A stretch of 64,000 nt of DNA from Oligoflexia bacterium (GTDB lineage Bacteria; Bdellovibrionota; UBA1018): assembly GCA_023701205.1 (NCBI GenBank), contig JAMPXJ010000002.1, positions 207,105 to 271,104 of the forward strand, in the 5' to 3' direction. Shown here in pieces: positions 17,130 through 26,977 of this stretch (positions are counted from its first letter, which is position 1; every line of letters begins with the position of its first letter). The position numbers and the translations under genes are program-made. Below the pieces are notes generated by a model, which did no database searches, was not told where the DNA came from, and worked only from the letters and a program-made list of their open reading frames with translations.

Positions 17130-18767
17130 ATGAAACGAACCCTGAGCCTCGGACAAAAGCTGGCTGCCGGTTTTTCACTTTGTACGGTGATCACCGCCGC
17201 ATTCTGCGGCTATACGCTCTGGCAGGTGAAAACGCTCGGAGCCGAACAGGAATATGGCGCGGCTCGCGCGAAAGATGCCCTTGCGGCGCTCGAGGCCTCA
17301 CAGATGGCGGAACACGATTACTCCATCATCGCTGACCTCATCATCAACCGGAACTTCGAGGAGGGAACACGCGACTGGGCGGAAGCCAAATCGATGAACC
17401 TCCGACAGCTGGAAACGGTGGAGAAGCTGGCGGAAACCCCGAGCGAGAAGGAAAACGTCCGGGCCGCCAAGGAAGCCTGGTCCGAGATGGTTCGCCTCGT
17501 GGATAAGGAGCTTTTGCCCCTATTGGGCGAGAAGAACCCGAATTTTGAGCGGATCTCGAAGATTGACTACGAGATCGATCTCAGGAAAAAGCTCATCTCC
17601 GGCAAGCTAAAGGGGCTTTCGGAACATCTGTCCGGAAAGTCCGGCCAGGCGGATCGCGAATTCCACCAGACTCAAAAGTCCGTTTTCCTGGTCTCGATCC
17701 TGGCCGGGCTCCTGGCCATCATCGTGGCTGCCGCGACCGCGCTGGCGATCATCCGATCGGTCACCTCCCGTGTCCGAAGAGTCACGGAGGCGCTCTCGAT
17801 CGGATCTTCCGAGGTCTCCTCCGCCGCCGCGAAGATAGCGGAGTCCGGAACGGAGCTCTCCTCGAGCGTCACGGAGCAGGCCTCGGCCGTCCAGGAATCC
17901 GTGAGCTCCCTCGAGGAGGTGAATGCCATGGTCCGAAAGAACGCCGAGAACGCGAAAAAATCGCTTGCCGTCTCCCAGGAGAGCAAGGAAGCGGCGGATC
18001 GCGGCAAAGTCTCGGTCCAGAGCGTCATCGAGGCCATTCGCGAGATCCGGAGAAGCCACGACGAAATGAACTCCGAAATGCTCGAAAGCAATGCGAGGCT
18101 CACGGAAATCACGCAGCTGATTTCGGAAATCGGCGAAAAGACCCGCGTCATCAACGACATCGTTTTCCAGACGAAGCTGCTTTCCTTCAACGCTTCAGTC
18201 GAGGCGGCGCGCGCCGGCGAGCAGGGCAAGGGCTTCGCCGTCGTCGCCGAGGAGGTCGGCAATCTCGCGCAGATGAGCGGTAATGCGGCCAAGGAGATCT
18301 CGGGGCTCCTCGAAGGAAGCACCCGGAAAGTGCAGGACATCATCTCTCTCACGACGACCCGGGTCCAGCAGCTCGCCTCGGCCGGAGAAGAGAAGATCCA
18401 GGTCGGGACCGAGACGGCGACCCGTTGCGACTCCCTCCTGGACGAGATCGTGGCGAGCGTGACGAGCGTGGTGCAGCTCGTGGAGGAGATCGCCGATGCC
18501 AGCGAGGAGCAAGCCCAAGGCGTGCAGGAGATCGTGAAAGCGATGGGCCAGCTGGATCAGGTGACTCATCAGAACACCGTGGTCTCCGAACGCACCGCGA
18601 CCGCCGGAAGGCAGCTCGACGCCCAGGCCGAAAGCCTGGCTCAGCAGGTAAAGGACCTCCGGGAAGTGGTGGAAGGCTCGGTGGCGATCAGCACCCCAGG
18701 CGTTCTCGAAAGCCAGCCGGAACCTCAGTCTTCGAAGAAGCCTCGCTTCTCGAGCATATCGGCGTAA
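17130..18767 (+). CDS. Methyl-accepting chemotaxis protein (1)
   Basis: 545 residues. Membrane helix 1 is at ~10-30, followed by a ~150-residue helical periplasmic domain of the four-helix-bundle type, and helix 2 at about 185-208 (VFLVSILAGLLAIIVAAATAL). A short HAMP-like linker is weak. The signalling domain includes the conserved hairpin tip DIVFQTKLLSFNASVEAARAG and GKGFAVVAEEVGNLAQ. It senses an unknown ligand and signals via CheW/CheA, which are not in this window. No C-terminal CheR-binding pentapeptide is seen. It is closely similar in the tip to the receptor at 19284-20912. Confidence 0.92.
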   Translation: MKRTLSLGQKLAAGFSLCTVITAAFCGYTLWQVKTLGAEQEYGAARAKDALAALEASQMAEHDYSIIADLIINRNFEEGTRDWAEAKSMNLRQLETVEKLAETPSEKENVRAAKEAWSEMVRLVDKELLPLLGEKNPNFERISKIDYEIDLRKKLISGKLKGLSEHLSGKSGQADREFHQTQKSVFLVSILAGLLAIIVAAATALAIIRSVTSRVRRVTEALSIGSSEVSSAAAKIAESGTELSSSVTEQASAVQESVSSLEEVNAMVRKNAENAKKSLAVSQESKEAADRGKVSVQSVIEAIREIRRSHDEMNSEMLESNARLTEITQLISEIGEKTRVINDIVFQTKLLSFNASVEAARAGEQGKGFAVVAEEVGNLAQMSGNAAKEISGLLEGSTRKVQDIISLTTTRVQQLASAGEEKIQVGTETATRCDSLLDEIVASVTSVVQLVEEIADASEEQAQGVQEIVKAMGQLDQVTHQNTVVSERTATAGRQLDAQAESLAQQVKDLREVVEGSVAISTPGVLESQPEPQSSKKPRFSSISA

Positions 18768-19201
18768 GGCTTCAGGCCGCCGTATCGCTGGATCTCGGAA
18801 AGCTGGAGAGCCAGGATCTCTCGGGAGTCCTTATCCAGCAAATGCTCCGGCATGACGGGACCCAGCGTTGCGAAAGGAACCACGTAGGATTTCATCCCGA
18901 TCACAGGGTACAGGATGGCGTTATAGAATCGGTTCCCCTGGGTGTCCTTTCCGTGGTTCAAATACATGTAGGGATCTTCATCCTTCTTGAAGTAGTGAAT
19001 CGCCACATTGGGATGGACCAGGATCACCCGAATGGGCACGCGGTACGCCACGCCGCCGTTATCGTCGGGAAAGCTGAGAACGATCTCCCTGGAATAGCGA
19101 TCGAGGTTTTCGATCGATCCTGCGTTCGCCGCGTGAGCCGAAGTCCCGCCAAGGAAAATAGCGATAAGAACAACCGTTGTCTGAAAAACATTATGAAACA
19201 T
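18725..19201 (-). CDS. Secreted hypothetical protein between two chemoreceptors
   Basis: 158 residues from the ATG at 19201, which has GGGGGA upstream; the signal peptide MFHNVFQTTVVLIAIFLGG...SAHA is clear. The mature protein has no cysteines and a mixed alpha/beta composition (VPIRVILVHPNVAIHYF). No family recognised. The 3' end overlaps the end of the first mcp gene by 43 nt on the opposite strand. Being sandwiched between two receptors hints at a ligand-binding partner, but that is speculation. Confidence 0.6.
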   Translation of the reverse strand: MFHNVFQTTVVLIAIFLGGTSAHAANAGSIENLDRYSREIVLSFPDDNGGVAYRVPIRVILVHPNVAIHYFKKDEDPYMYLNHGKDTQGNRFYNAILYPVIGMKSYVVPFATLGPVMPEHLLDKDSREILALQLSEIQRYGGLKPYADMLEKRGFFED

Positions 19202-19283
19202 GGAATCCCCCATCAGAGCCGCATAACCCAGCGGCGTCCCGAAAGCAACCTGAGCGCTTTCGGAATGGGGGATTCAGCCGCGC

Positions 19284-20912
19284 TCAGGCAGCGCGCTGAT
19301 TCAGATCGTCCTCGGAGCCGCGTTGCTCGTCCTCAGCGGCTTGGCCAGCCGTTCCGATCGGGTTTTTGGCGCCGTTCACCACCTGGTCCAGCATCGCGAT
19401 CAGCCGGTGGAGCGTCTGGGCCTGAGTGGCAAGCTGGTCCGCCGAATGAGTCACCTGCGCCGAGGTGGCGCTGTTTCCATGGGCCGTCTCATCCAGGCGC
19501 GACATCGCCATCGAGATCTCTCCCATCCCTTTGGTTTGCTCCACCGTCGCGCTGGAGATCTCCCGGAGTATGATATTCACCTGATCCACGTTCTGGACGA
19601 TCTCATTCAAGGCGGCCTCGCACTGCGTGGCCACTTCGGTGCCTCGCTTCACCGTGATCTTGCCTTCCTCGATGAGCCCGGTGACCTTGGAACGGGTCTC
19701 CGTCACGATCCCCTCCACCTTCAGGATGCTCTGGCTCAGCATCTCGGAGATCTCCTTGGCGGCGTTGCCGCTCATCTGAGCCAACTTTCCCACTTCCTCG
19801 GCGACGACCGCGAAACCCTTGCCGTGCTCGCCCGCGCGCGCCGCCTCGACGGAGGCATTGAACGAAAGCAGTTTCGTCTGGAAGACGATGTCGTTGATGA
19901 CCTTGGTCTTGCTGCCGATCTCCTGGATCAGCTGGGAAATCTCGCCGATTCTCCGGTTGCTCTCCTCCACCTGCTGCATGACTTTGGCGTTGCTGTCGCT
20001 CATGCGGCCGATCGCCTCGATCACGTCCACCACCGCCAACTTGCCTTTCGTTGCGGCGCTATGGCTGCAGCTCCCCATCTCAACCGAGGACTTGGCGCTT
20101 TCGGCGTTTTTCGCGAGCGTCGCGCTCATCTCCGTGATCGCGGAAGTCGTCTCCTGCACGGCGCTGGTTTGCTCGTGAGTCGCCTCCTGGAGCCTGTCCG
20201 AGGCATTGCGGATCTCACCGGAGGCACCGGTGACGATCTCAGCTTCCTTCTTGACCTCGTTGAGCACATGCCCGATCTGACCCGTCAGCTTGGTCAGCGT
20301 CCGAAGCAGATAAATACTGACCCCGATGATCCCGACCAGGGCTCCGAAAAGAGTGATGTTGCGGACTCGTGTATTATTCGCCTCGATGCGGGCTTGGGTC
20401 GCCGCTGGGATCTTGCTGATCTCCGCACGCATCTGGGCGATTGCGTCGTTGTACTTCTTCTCGATCACCCCGTAATCGAATTCAAAGAAGCGCTGGGCCC
20501 GCTCGATCTGGTCGGCCTTGATCATATCGACGAGCTTCTGCGAGCGCGGCGCGAGCTCCTCCTTGTTGATCTTGTCGAGCTCCGTGATCTTCGACTGCAA
20601 ATCCGAGTCGGTGGTCGCGGCCTTGAGGCTTCCGATAACAGTCTCCAGCTCCTGATCCGCCGCCATCTTCCGCTCCAGAAGCGCCATATTGTAAGGATTC
20701 AGGAGATAGGCTTTGATGGCATCCGACATGGTGAGAATCTGGTATTGGGCCTGCTGCGCCAGGGAATCCAGATGCATTGCGTTACTCAGCGTCATCAGCG
20801 CCTTGGATGAACCTGAGATCGTTAACCAGAGTGCTGCAAGGGCCCCCGCAATCACCAGGCCTCCGGGCAAGAGGGCGATCGCGATTCTTCTCTTGAGTGT
20901 CAGTTGCTTCAT
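19284..20912 (-). CDS. Methyl-accepting chemotaxis protein (2)
   Basis: 542 residues. N-terminal membrane helix (IAIALLPGGLVIAGALAALW), a ~150-residue helical sensor domain, a second helix (NITLFGALVGIIGVSIYLL), then the signalling domain with tip DIVFQTKLLSFNASVEAARAG and GKGFAVVAEEVGKLAQ. The C-terminal tail is hydrophilic and acidic without a CheR-binding pentapeptide. AAGGGG precedes the ATG. The tip region is nearly identical to receptor 1, while the sensor domains differ, as expected for paralogues with different ligands. Confidence 0.92.
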   Translation of the reverse strand: MKQLTLKRRIAIALLPGGLVIAGALAALWLTISGSSKALMTLSNAMHLDSLAQQAQYQILTMSDAIKAYLLNPYNMALLERKMAADQELETVIGSLKAATTDSDLQSKITELDKINKEELAPRSQKLVDMIKADQIERAQRFFEFDYGVIEKKYNDAIAQMRAEISKIPAATQARIEANNTRVRNITLFGALVGIIGVSIYLLRTLTKLTGQIGHVLNEVKKEAEIVTGASGEIRNASDRLQEATHEQTSAVQETTSAITEMSATLAKNAESAKSSVEMGSCSHSAATKGKLAVVDVIEAIGRMSDSNAKVMQQVEESNRRIGEISQLIQEIGSKTKVINDIVFQTKLLSFNASVEAARAGEHGKGFAVVAEEVGKLAQMSGNAAKEISEMLSQSILKVEGIVTETRSKVTGLIEEGKITVKRGTEVATQCEAALNEIVQNVDQVNIILREISSATVEQTKGMGEISMAMSRLDETAHGNSATSAQVTHSADQLATQAQTLHRLIAMLDQVVNGAKNPIGTAGQAAEDEQRGSEDDLNQRAA

Positions 20913-21135
20913 GTAAGCCCCTTCAGGATGCGGCCGATGCCGTTCAAAAATGCGTTTCAGAATCTACAAATATATCGATCAAATATTCTGGATACATGAT
21001 CGTCCCTTGAGGATGGTTTTCTAGCAATCCTCCGGGGCTGACCCCAGTTTGAAGTTCCCGTTCCTGAAAGCCGGATGAATAATTTACTGAACGAATTACC
21101 TGATTTTCTAACAACAACGAGGAGATTCTTTTCTT

Positions 21136-21933
21136 ATGAAATTCCATGCTGCAATTTTGCCTTTGCTTGCCCTCTCTTTCCTGGGCGCCGCGAGCGCTGT
21201 CGCGGGCCTCACCTACGAAGGCTCATCCACGATCGCCGACAACATCATGCCTGAAATGACCAAGGCTTTCGAGGCCAAGGCCAAGATCAAGTTCGACAAG
21301 GTCGGCACGCTGGGCTCCGGGAAGGGCTTCAAAGCCGCTACGGATGGCACGGCTTCCATTGGCGGAATGTCCCGCGGCCTCAACAACGAGGAGAAGAAGA
21401 AGAAACCCTACTATCAGGTGATCGGCCATGACGCGATTGCCGTCTTCGTCCACTCCACCAACGCCTTGGGCGACCTTTCGAAAGAACAGATCAAAGGTAT
21501 CTTCACGGGTAAGATCAAGAACTGGAAGGAAGTCGGCGGAAAGGACGCCAAGATCAACGTCGTGACGGAAGTCGTGACCGGGGATCGCGCCACGCTCAAG
21601 GAATTCAAGGAGATGGCCCTGGATGGCGAAGCCTACAAGCCGACCAAGCAGGTCGACACCGCGCAAGACTGCGTGAAAGCCGTCGCCGCGGACCCGAACG
21701 CCATTACGAACGCCTCCTTCTCCTTCAAGGACCTTGATGGGGTCAAGATCATCTCGGTGAACAAGGTCGAGGCCAACGCGGCGAATATCCGCTCAGGCAA
21801 CTTCCCCTTCAGCCGTCCGCTGCTCCTGCTCACGAAGGACATGCCCACTGGAGACGTCAAGCAGTTCTTCGACTTCGTGCTCTCAACCGATGGTCAGGCG
21901 ATCGTCGCCAAGAAGTTCGTCTCGGCTCGCTGA
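21136..21933 (+). CDS. PstS-like periplasmic oxyanion-binding protein
   Basis: 265 residues. Signal peptide (MKFHAAILPLLALSFLGAASA), then GLTYEGSSTIADNIMPEM, the phosphate-loop start of PstS family proteins; later GSGKGFKAATDGTASIGGMSR and LSKEQIKGIFTGKIKNW, both hallmark PstS segments. Normal PstS partners (pstCAB, phoU) are absent. It stands opposite the molybdoenzyme operon with a shared 3' terminator region, so it may bind phosphate or another oxyanion used by that enzyme. No Pho box is visible upstream. GAGGAG precedes the ATG. Confidence 0.85.
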   Translation: MKFHAAILPLLALSFLGAASAVAGLTYEGSSTIADNIMPEMTKAFEAKAKIKFDKVGTLGSGKGFKAATDGTASIGGMSRGLNNEEKKKKPYYQVIGHDAIAVFVHSTNALGDLSKEQIKGIFTGKIKNWKEVGGKDAKINVVTEVVTGDRATLKEFKEMALDGEAYKPTKQVDTAQDCVKAVAADPNAITNASFSFKDLDGVKIISVNKVEANAANIRSGNFPFSRPLLLLTKDMPTGDVKQFFDFVLSTDGQAIVAKKFVSAR

Positions 21934-21958
21934 GAGAAGGCCCTGATCAACTTTTCGG

Positions 21959-21992
21959 ACGGGAACAGTTCCACGACTGTTCCCGTTTTTTT
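21959..21992 (+). terminator. Intrinsic terminator after the PstS-like gene
   Basis: ACGGGAACAG pairs with CTGTTCCCGT (10 bp, 8-nt loop) followed by seven T. It touches the stop codon of the convergent moaA gene. Confidence 0.88.
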
Positions 21993-22971
21993 ATCCGCCG
22001 ATCGCGGCTAGGGTCGAGGCATTCCCGAACTTTCCCTGATGCAAAAGATGCGACTCCGGCTTGCGATCGATCAGGGCGCGCACGGTGTCCACCAGCTCAC
22101 CTTTCTGAGAAGGCGACTGTAGCAGGGTCCGCAGGGGAAAATCCCCTTCCCCGAAAAGACAAAGCCGCAGCCCCCCCTGGCTCGAGACCCGAAGGCGGTT
22201 GCAGGACCTGCAGAATTCCCTTGAGTAAGGCGCGATCACACCGATCCGCCCACGATAGTCCGAATGGCCGTATTCCAGCGCCGGGCCATCGCCTGCGCGC
22301 TTCTCGAGCGGTTTCCATCCGGAGCGAGCCAACCGGAACTGGAGTGCCCCTACCGGCAGATGATGCCTCAGGAAGTACTCCTCGTTCTGACCGGTGCGCA
22401 TCAGCTCGATGAAGCGGATGCCGATAGGCGTTTCTTTGGCGAGCTCTATGAAACTCCCCAGATCCTGCTCGTTGACGCCTCTCAGAAGAACGGCATTGAC
22501 CTTGACGGAAGGGATTCCGGCTACGAGCGCCGCATCGATCCCGTCCATTACCTCGCTCAATCGCGGCTGCCCGGTGATCTCACGGAAGCGATCGCTATCC
22601 AGGCTGTCCAGGCTGACGTTCAGCGAATGGAGACCGGCATCGCGGAGCTCGCGAGCGATCTTCCTCAGGCGATAACCATTCGTCGTCAACGCTACCTGAC
22701 GGATCCCGGGAGTGCGCGCGACGGCCTCGATGACCTCCAGGATGTCGGAGCGGATCGTGGGCTCGCCGCCCGTGAGCCTCATCTTCCAAAAACCAAGCTC
22801 GGCGAAGCCCGAAACGAGGTTGCTGGTCTCTTGTACTGAAAGAGGCCGACACGCGTTCGCGGGCTTCGAAAACCCATTGGGCAGGCAATAAGAGCAGCGG
22901 AAATTACACGCTTCCGTTATCGATAGCCTGAGATAATGGAAGCTCCTGCCATGGGAGTCCTCTAAATGCAT
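21991..22971 (-). CDS. moaA: GTP 3',8-cyclase MoaA (molybdenum cofactor synthesis)
   Basis: 326 residues. The radical-SAM motif CNFRCSYC (CxxxCxxC) is at residues ~22-29, followed by MRLTGGEPTIRSDI; the second cluster motif CRSCNRLR...LRLC is near the C-terminus, and the chain ends in the essential GG. The enzyme converts GTP in the first step of molybdopterin synthesis. The ATG is 5 nt after the stop of the molybdoenzyme catalytic subunit, so it is the last gene of that operon. This links cofactor supply to enzyme production; other moa genes are elsewhere. Confidence 0.94.
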   Translation of the reverse strand: MHLEDSHGRSFHYLRLSITEACNFRCSYCLPNGFSKPANACRPLSVQETSNLVSGFAELGFWKMRLTGGEPTIRSDILEVIEAVARTPGIRQVALTTNGYRLRKIARELRDAGLHSLNVSLDSLDSDRFREITGQPRLSEVMDGIDAALVAGIPSVKVNAVLLRGVNEQDLGSFIELAKETPIGIRFIELMRTGQNEEYFLRHHLPVGALQFRLARSGWKPLEKRAGDGPALEYGHSDYRGRIGVIAPYSREFCRSCNRLRVSSQGGLRLCLFGEGDFPLRTLLQSPSQKGELVDTVRALIDRKPESHLLHQGKFGNASTLAAIGG

Positions 22972-22976
22972 TCACA

Positions 22977-25900
22977 TCACACTTTGATCAGCTTCACCTT
23001 GGTATCGTAGAAGGAGACGCTCCCGCCGACCTTGTCGATGAAGCAGGTGTTCTTGAGGTGCGGATCGACCCACATCGCGGCATTCGCATGCACGCCCGCG
23101 GCTCGCCGCGGATCCCCCTTGATCACCTTGCCATCGATTTCCATGTCCGCGGCACCTGTCGCCCAATGACCATGCCCCAGGGTGAAAGTGATGATGCCGG
23201 GCCGGATCGTCTCGGTGACCTTCACCTTGCCGATCATGGGTTTCTTGGTGCCGTTCCTCAGGTCCCAAACCCCTTCAGGATTAGTCGCGGAGACCACCTT
23301 GACCTTGTCGCCCGTCTTCACGCCGAGTTGTCTGGCATCGTTGGTGTGGATGATGATCGCGTTCTCAGGCATCAGTTCCATGAGATAGCCGTTCGTGACT
23401 GTTCTGGACTTCGTCATCCTCACATCACGCTGCGTGATCAGATGGAGCTCATGGCCCTGACTCAGCTCCGTGGGAGCCCGGTCCAGGGTATCGGCCACTG
23501 GCACGTACCGGGCCATCCCGTGCAGGTGCTTGCCGGTGAAGGCGTCCTTCACCTTGTAGGTCTTCTCCTGGTAGAGGTTGATCTGCTTGCCATACTTGTT
23601 GGCAACGTGATCGCCTTTGAAGCTGTTTTCCTGAGTATCGAAGCGACCGCCCCGATTGAGCAGGTAGACAACCTTCTTCCAGGCCTTTCCTGAGATTTTC
23701 TCCCAGCGCTTGGCATCGAAGACGTTCTTCGGCAGGTGGCGCCGGGACTTGATAAAGACCTCCACCTCTTCATCAGAGGCATCCGGTACCGCCTCCTTGC
23801 CGTCATAGGCGATATTCGCGACCATCCGGATATAGAAATCGTCCGGGCGGGTCAAAGGCTTGCCTTCGCCGAAGCCGTTGGGCCCGAAGCCGGGAAGACC
23901 CAGGCGCTCGGCGAGCGCGAGCCACAGGGTTTCGTACGAGATAGGCTGCTCTTCGCCGAAAACCTTCACCACCTCGTTGGGCGATGCGATCACGGGCTGC
24001 CGAACCGGCTGCACCTTGACCGGCATGTTCGGATGGGAGCCCTGCATCTCCCAGCGTTCCAGGTAATGAAGATCGGGGAAGATATAGTCGGCATACATCG
24101 AAGTAGTGCCGATCGTGATATCGCTCGCGTAATAGAGCGGCGCCTTATCCAGATCCGTCAGAGCCTCGGCATTGGTCTGCCCTGCCGGCAGGGCGTACAC
24201 CGGCGTTCCCATGTAGGAGAAAAGGACCTTGATCGGATACGGGTACGCGTCCTGGATCGAAGGAATGATCTCCTCATAGACGTCCGAAGAGAGCGGCCAC
24301 CAGTTGCGCTTCGCGGGATAGCCCTTGAAGATCGTCGACTCCTCGTACTTGGCGTCGTGGCGAATGATCGAAGTGCCGAACGCCTTGCCATACTTCGGCG
24401 TGATCTTCTTGAAGTTGAAAGGCTGGTTATCGTTCTTCGTTCCATCCGTGTTGTAGGTCGAAGCCGCAATCATCCCGCCCGTCCAGTCGAAGTTTCCGAC
24501 CAGCAGGTTCAGATTCATCAACGCGGAAATCGTGTAGAAGCCGTTCGTGTGCTGCGCCGGTCCCCGATGCATATCCACGCACGCCTTCTTGCCATGCGAA
24601 GTGAACTCCTTCGCGACATCCTCGATCACCTTGGGCTGAATGCCGCAGATCTGCGCGTACTCGGCGATGGATTTCTCCTGCGCGGTCTCGAGCATGACCT
24701 GAAGCGCGCTCTTCACCTTGAACGAGCACTTCTCGGTCTTGATCTCGTCGTTGACGAGGAGATCGCCCTCGACCGCCTCCTTCTCGTCGTTCGGATCGAA
24801 CGCGATCGGCTTGCCGTCCTTCAGAGTCACCAGGAACTCGTAATCCGACTCCTTGCCGTCCTTGTCCTTGCGCTTCTCGGCCGCTTTCAGGCCGATCTCG
24901 GATGCGCGCAGCAAGGTCGAAGGCTTGCCATCCTTGTCGAGCTTCACCAGCCAGGCGCCGTTGCTCCAGGTAGGCTCCTTGTCGGCGGCGGCGGCCGCCT
25001 TGTTGCAGTTCGAAAGGAACTTGGAGTCAAAACGCCTGTTCTCCAGGATCCAGCGGGTCATCCCCATGGCGAAGGCCGCATCCGTCCCCGGGAGAACCGG
25101 GACCCAGCGCTGCCCTTTGCTCGCGACCTTGGTGTATCGTGGATCGAGAACCGTGCACTTCACCTTTCCGTCCACCAGCCGCTGGGTGATCCTGGGCGAT
25201 CGGTTCGTCGGGCCGTAATTGGCCTCGAAGAGATTGGTGCCGACGAAAAGCACGTATTCCGCGTTTTCAAGATCCGCCTGCCAATAGAACTTCTGGCCAT
25301 CCTTGAAATCGCCCCCAACGTACTGCTCGCTCATGGCTTTGCAGGCGAAATACAGCGATCCCTGGCAAACGGTCGTGTGGCCGTGAGTATTGATCGTCCC
25401 GAACGCTTCGCTGAAGCGCTTCGAGAAATCGCTCCTGCCACCCTTCTTGCGACCCCACATATAAACGAACTGGTTATTCTTCGGCCCGAAGTCCGGATGC
25501 TCCGGGTCGATCAGCATGTGCAGGTTCGTCGCGTGCCGATCCCTGAACTCCCAGACCTTCATCTTCCTCTTGCGGATCTTGGCGATATCCTCGCCCATCA
25601 TGTTGAGAACCTGAGGATCACGAACCGCGTACAGATCCTTCAAGCCCGTCACCTTGCGATTTTCCTCGCCCGGGATGTTCTTGAAGAGATACCCGCCCTT
25701 CACGATCTCATCGACCGCCTGATCGAAGGGAACGGAAACCCACTTGCCGTCACCGCGCTTTCCAGCGCGCTTGAGCACCTGGCGGATGCGATAGGGATCA
25801 TAGGCGCCCTGATGGCCAGCCTGACCCTTCGGGCAGAGCGGTGCATCGATTTTTGCGACGCTTTGGGGTGACTCCTTCATGGGCAAGTGCGGATTGAGGG

Positions 25901-26210
25901 TGAAGGGATTGTAAGGACTTCCGTCGATCTTGACGGCCACGCCGTTGAGGAGCTTCACCTTGATGCCGCAGCCGGTATTGCAGTTGAGGCAAACGGTATA
26001 GAGCTGGTTCTCGGCCTTCATCAGCTCATAAGCTTCGTCGGGGGTGATCTCCCCGGCCTGGACCCGCGCGATCAGGCCATTCACGAAATCCAGCTGCGAA
26101 CCCACCAGAGCGGCGCAGCTCCACGTCGCGGTCTGCTGCAGGAACGCGCGGCGGGAGAGACCTTCGCTTTCCTTCGTTTCGGCTTCGGGACGATTATTTT
26201 TCTGATCCAT
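22977..26210 (-). CDS. TAT-exported molybdopterin oxidoreductase, catalytic subunit (tetrathionate/selenate/arsenate reductase-like)
   Basis: 1077 residues from the ATG at 26210, which has GGGGAATC upstream. A twin-arginine signal (LSRRAFLQQ) is at ~19-27. A [4Fe-4S] site follows: C74, C77, C81 and C126. The GHTTVCQGS segment (Cys ~282) is the likely Mo-ligand cysteine. C-terminal features include DNA-like pterin-binding pieces such as VTNGYLMELMPENAIIIHTNDARQLG (cut short here). Size and layout fit the TtrA/SrdA/ArrA group of the DMSO reductase family, which reduces oxyanions in the periplasm. The substrate cannot be read from sequence. Overlaps the Fe-S subunit gene by 17 nt. Confidence 0.85.
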   Translation of the reverse strand: MDQKNNRPEAETKESEGLSRRAFLQQTATWSCAALVGSQLDFVNGLIARVQAGEITPDEAYELMKAENQLYTVCLNCNTGCGIKVKLLNGVAVKIDGSPYNPFTLNPHLPMKESPQSVAKIDAPLCPKGQAGHQGAYDPYRIRQVLKRAGKRGDGKWVSVPFDQAVDEIVKGGYLFKNIPGEENRKVTGLKDLYAVRDPQVLNMMGEDIAKIRKRKMKVWEFRDRHATNLHMLIDPEHPDFGPKNNQFVYMWGRKKGGRSDFSKRFSEAFGTINTHGHTTVCQGSLYFACKAMSEQYVGGDFKDGQKFYWQADLENAEYVLFVGTNLFEANYGPTNRSPRITQRLVDGKVKCTVLDPRYTKVASKGQRWVPVLPGTDAAFAMGMTRWILENRRFDSKFLSNCNKAAAAADKEPTWSNGAWLVKLDKDGKPSTLLRASEIGLKAAEKRKDKDGKESDYEFLVTLKDGKPIAFDPNDEKEAVEGDLLVNDEIKTEKCSFKVKSALQVMLETAQEKSIAEYAQICGIQPKVIEDVAKEFTSHGKKACVDMHRGPAQHTNGFYTISALMNLNLLVGNFDWTGGMIAASTYNTDGTKNDNQPFNFKKITPKYGKAFGTSIIRHDAKYEESTIFKGYPAKRNWWPLSSDVYEEIIPSIQDAYPYPIKVLFSYMGTPVYALPAGQTNAEALTDLDKAPLYYASDITIGTTSMYADYIFPDLHYLERWEMQGSHPNMPVKVQPVRQPVIASPNEVVKVFGEEQPISYETLWLALAERLGLPGFGPNGFGEGKPLTRPDDFYIRMVANIAYDGKEAVPDASDEEVEVFIKSRRHLPKNVFDAKRWEKISGKAWKKVVYLLNRGGRFDTQENSFKGDHVANKYGKQINLYQEKTYKVKDAFTGKHLHGMARYVPVADTLDRAPTELSQGHELHLITQRDVRMTKSRTVTNGYLMELMPENAIIIHTNDARQLGVKTGDKVKVVSATNPEGVWDLRNGTKKPMIGKVKVTETIRPGIITFTLGHGHWATGAADMEIDGKVIKGDPRRAAGVHANAAMWVDPHLKNTCFIDKVGGSVSFYDTKVKLIKV

Positions 26211-26967
26211 AGAGATTCCCCAGATTTTCATCAGCGATGTAGAAAACGCGCGGCTCAGTACCCTTGTTCTTCTTCAGCACCTGAAGCTTGCCCTTGTTCG
26301 CGGCCATGACCTTCGAGATTTCGCTCTCCGAGTCGTTCAGATCACCGAAGTAAGTCGCCCTGCCCACGCAGGTGGTCGTGCATTGAGGGAGCATCCCTTC
26401 GGCGAGCCGGTGCACGCAGAAATGGCATTTCCTGGCGTTACCCGACGGCTGGTGCATGTCCTCGCGAACCCATTTCTTGCCGTACTCGAAGAAGGGAGCG
26501 GCTTCGTTGGGTTGGGCTTTCACTTTCTTTCCGTTGCTGTGGAAGCTGCCGTCATCCAGCGCCCTTGCGCCGTAGGGGCAGGCGGGAACGCATTTCCCGC
26601 ACCCGATGCACTTGGAATAGTCGATCTTCACCACGCCAGCGCCAATCCCTTTGGTTTCTTTCCAGGTGGCCCCATCGGGTCCGCCCACGGGACAGGCCGT
26701 CACGCACGGAGGCTTGTCACATTGCATGCAAGGCCTCGGCAGAAAGGTCCGCCCGACGTTGGGATACTTCCCGGTTTCGTATTCGAAGACGGGCCGGTAG
26801 ACCACGCCCGGACCGAGCTTGTTCTCGGCCATGCACGAAACCGAGCATCCGTGACAGCCCACGCATTTGCGGAGATCGATCAGCATTCCCCAGCGGCGCT
26901 TCTCCTCGGGCTTCCTTACGGCTCGCCCGAGATCCTCTTGCATCTTAATCAGGATGTCTTTTTCCAT
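26194..26967 (-). CDS. Four-cluster [4Fe-4S] ferredoxin-like electron-transfer subunit
   Basis: 257 residues from the ATG at 26967. Four cysteine groups are visible: CVGCHGCSVSC, CMQCDKPPCVTACP, CIGCGKCVPACP and CHFCVHRL...CTTTC, the DmsB/TtrB/PsrB pattern of four cubane clusters. No signal peptide is present, so it should be co-exported with the TAT-bearing catalytic subunit. It passes electrons to the molybdenum subunit. Gene order is cytochrome, Fe-S subunit, catalytic subunit, moaA. The longer open frame upstream of 26967 lies inside the cytochrome gene and is not used. Confidence 0.9.
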   Translation of the reverse strand: MEKDILIKMQEDLGRAVRKPEEKRRWGMLIDLRKCVGCHGCSVSCMAENKLGPGVVYRPVFEYETGKYPNVGRTFLPRPCMQCDKPPCVTACPVGGPDGATWKETKGIGAGVVKIDYSKCIGCGKCVPACPYGARALDDGSFHSNGKKVKAQPNEAAPFFEYGKKWVREDMHQPSGNARKCHFCVHRLAEGMLPQCTTTCVGRATYFGDLNDSESEISKVMAANKGKLQVLKKNKGTEPRVFYIADENLGNLYGSEK

Positions 26968-26977
26968 CGCCCTCTCC

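Noticed and set aside
20913..21135. Pho box upstream of the PstS-like gene
   Set aside because: No pair of CTGTCAT-like direct repeats was found.
23736..25871. 711-residue plus-strand open frame
   Set aside because: Antisense to the molybdoenzyme catalytic subunit, without motifs or ribosome-binding site.
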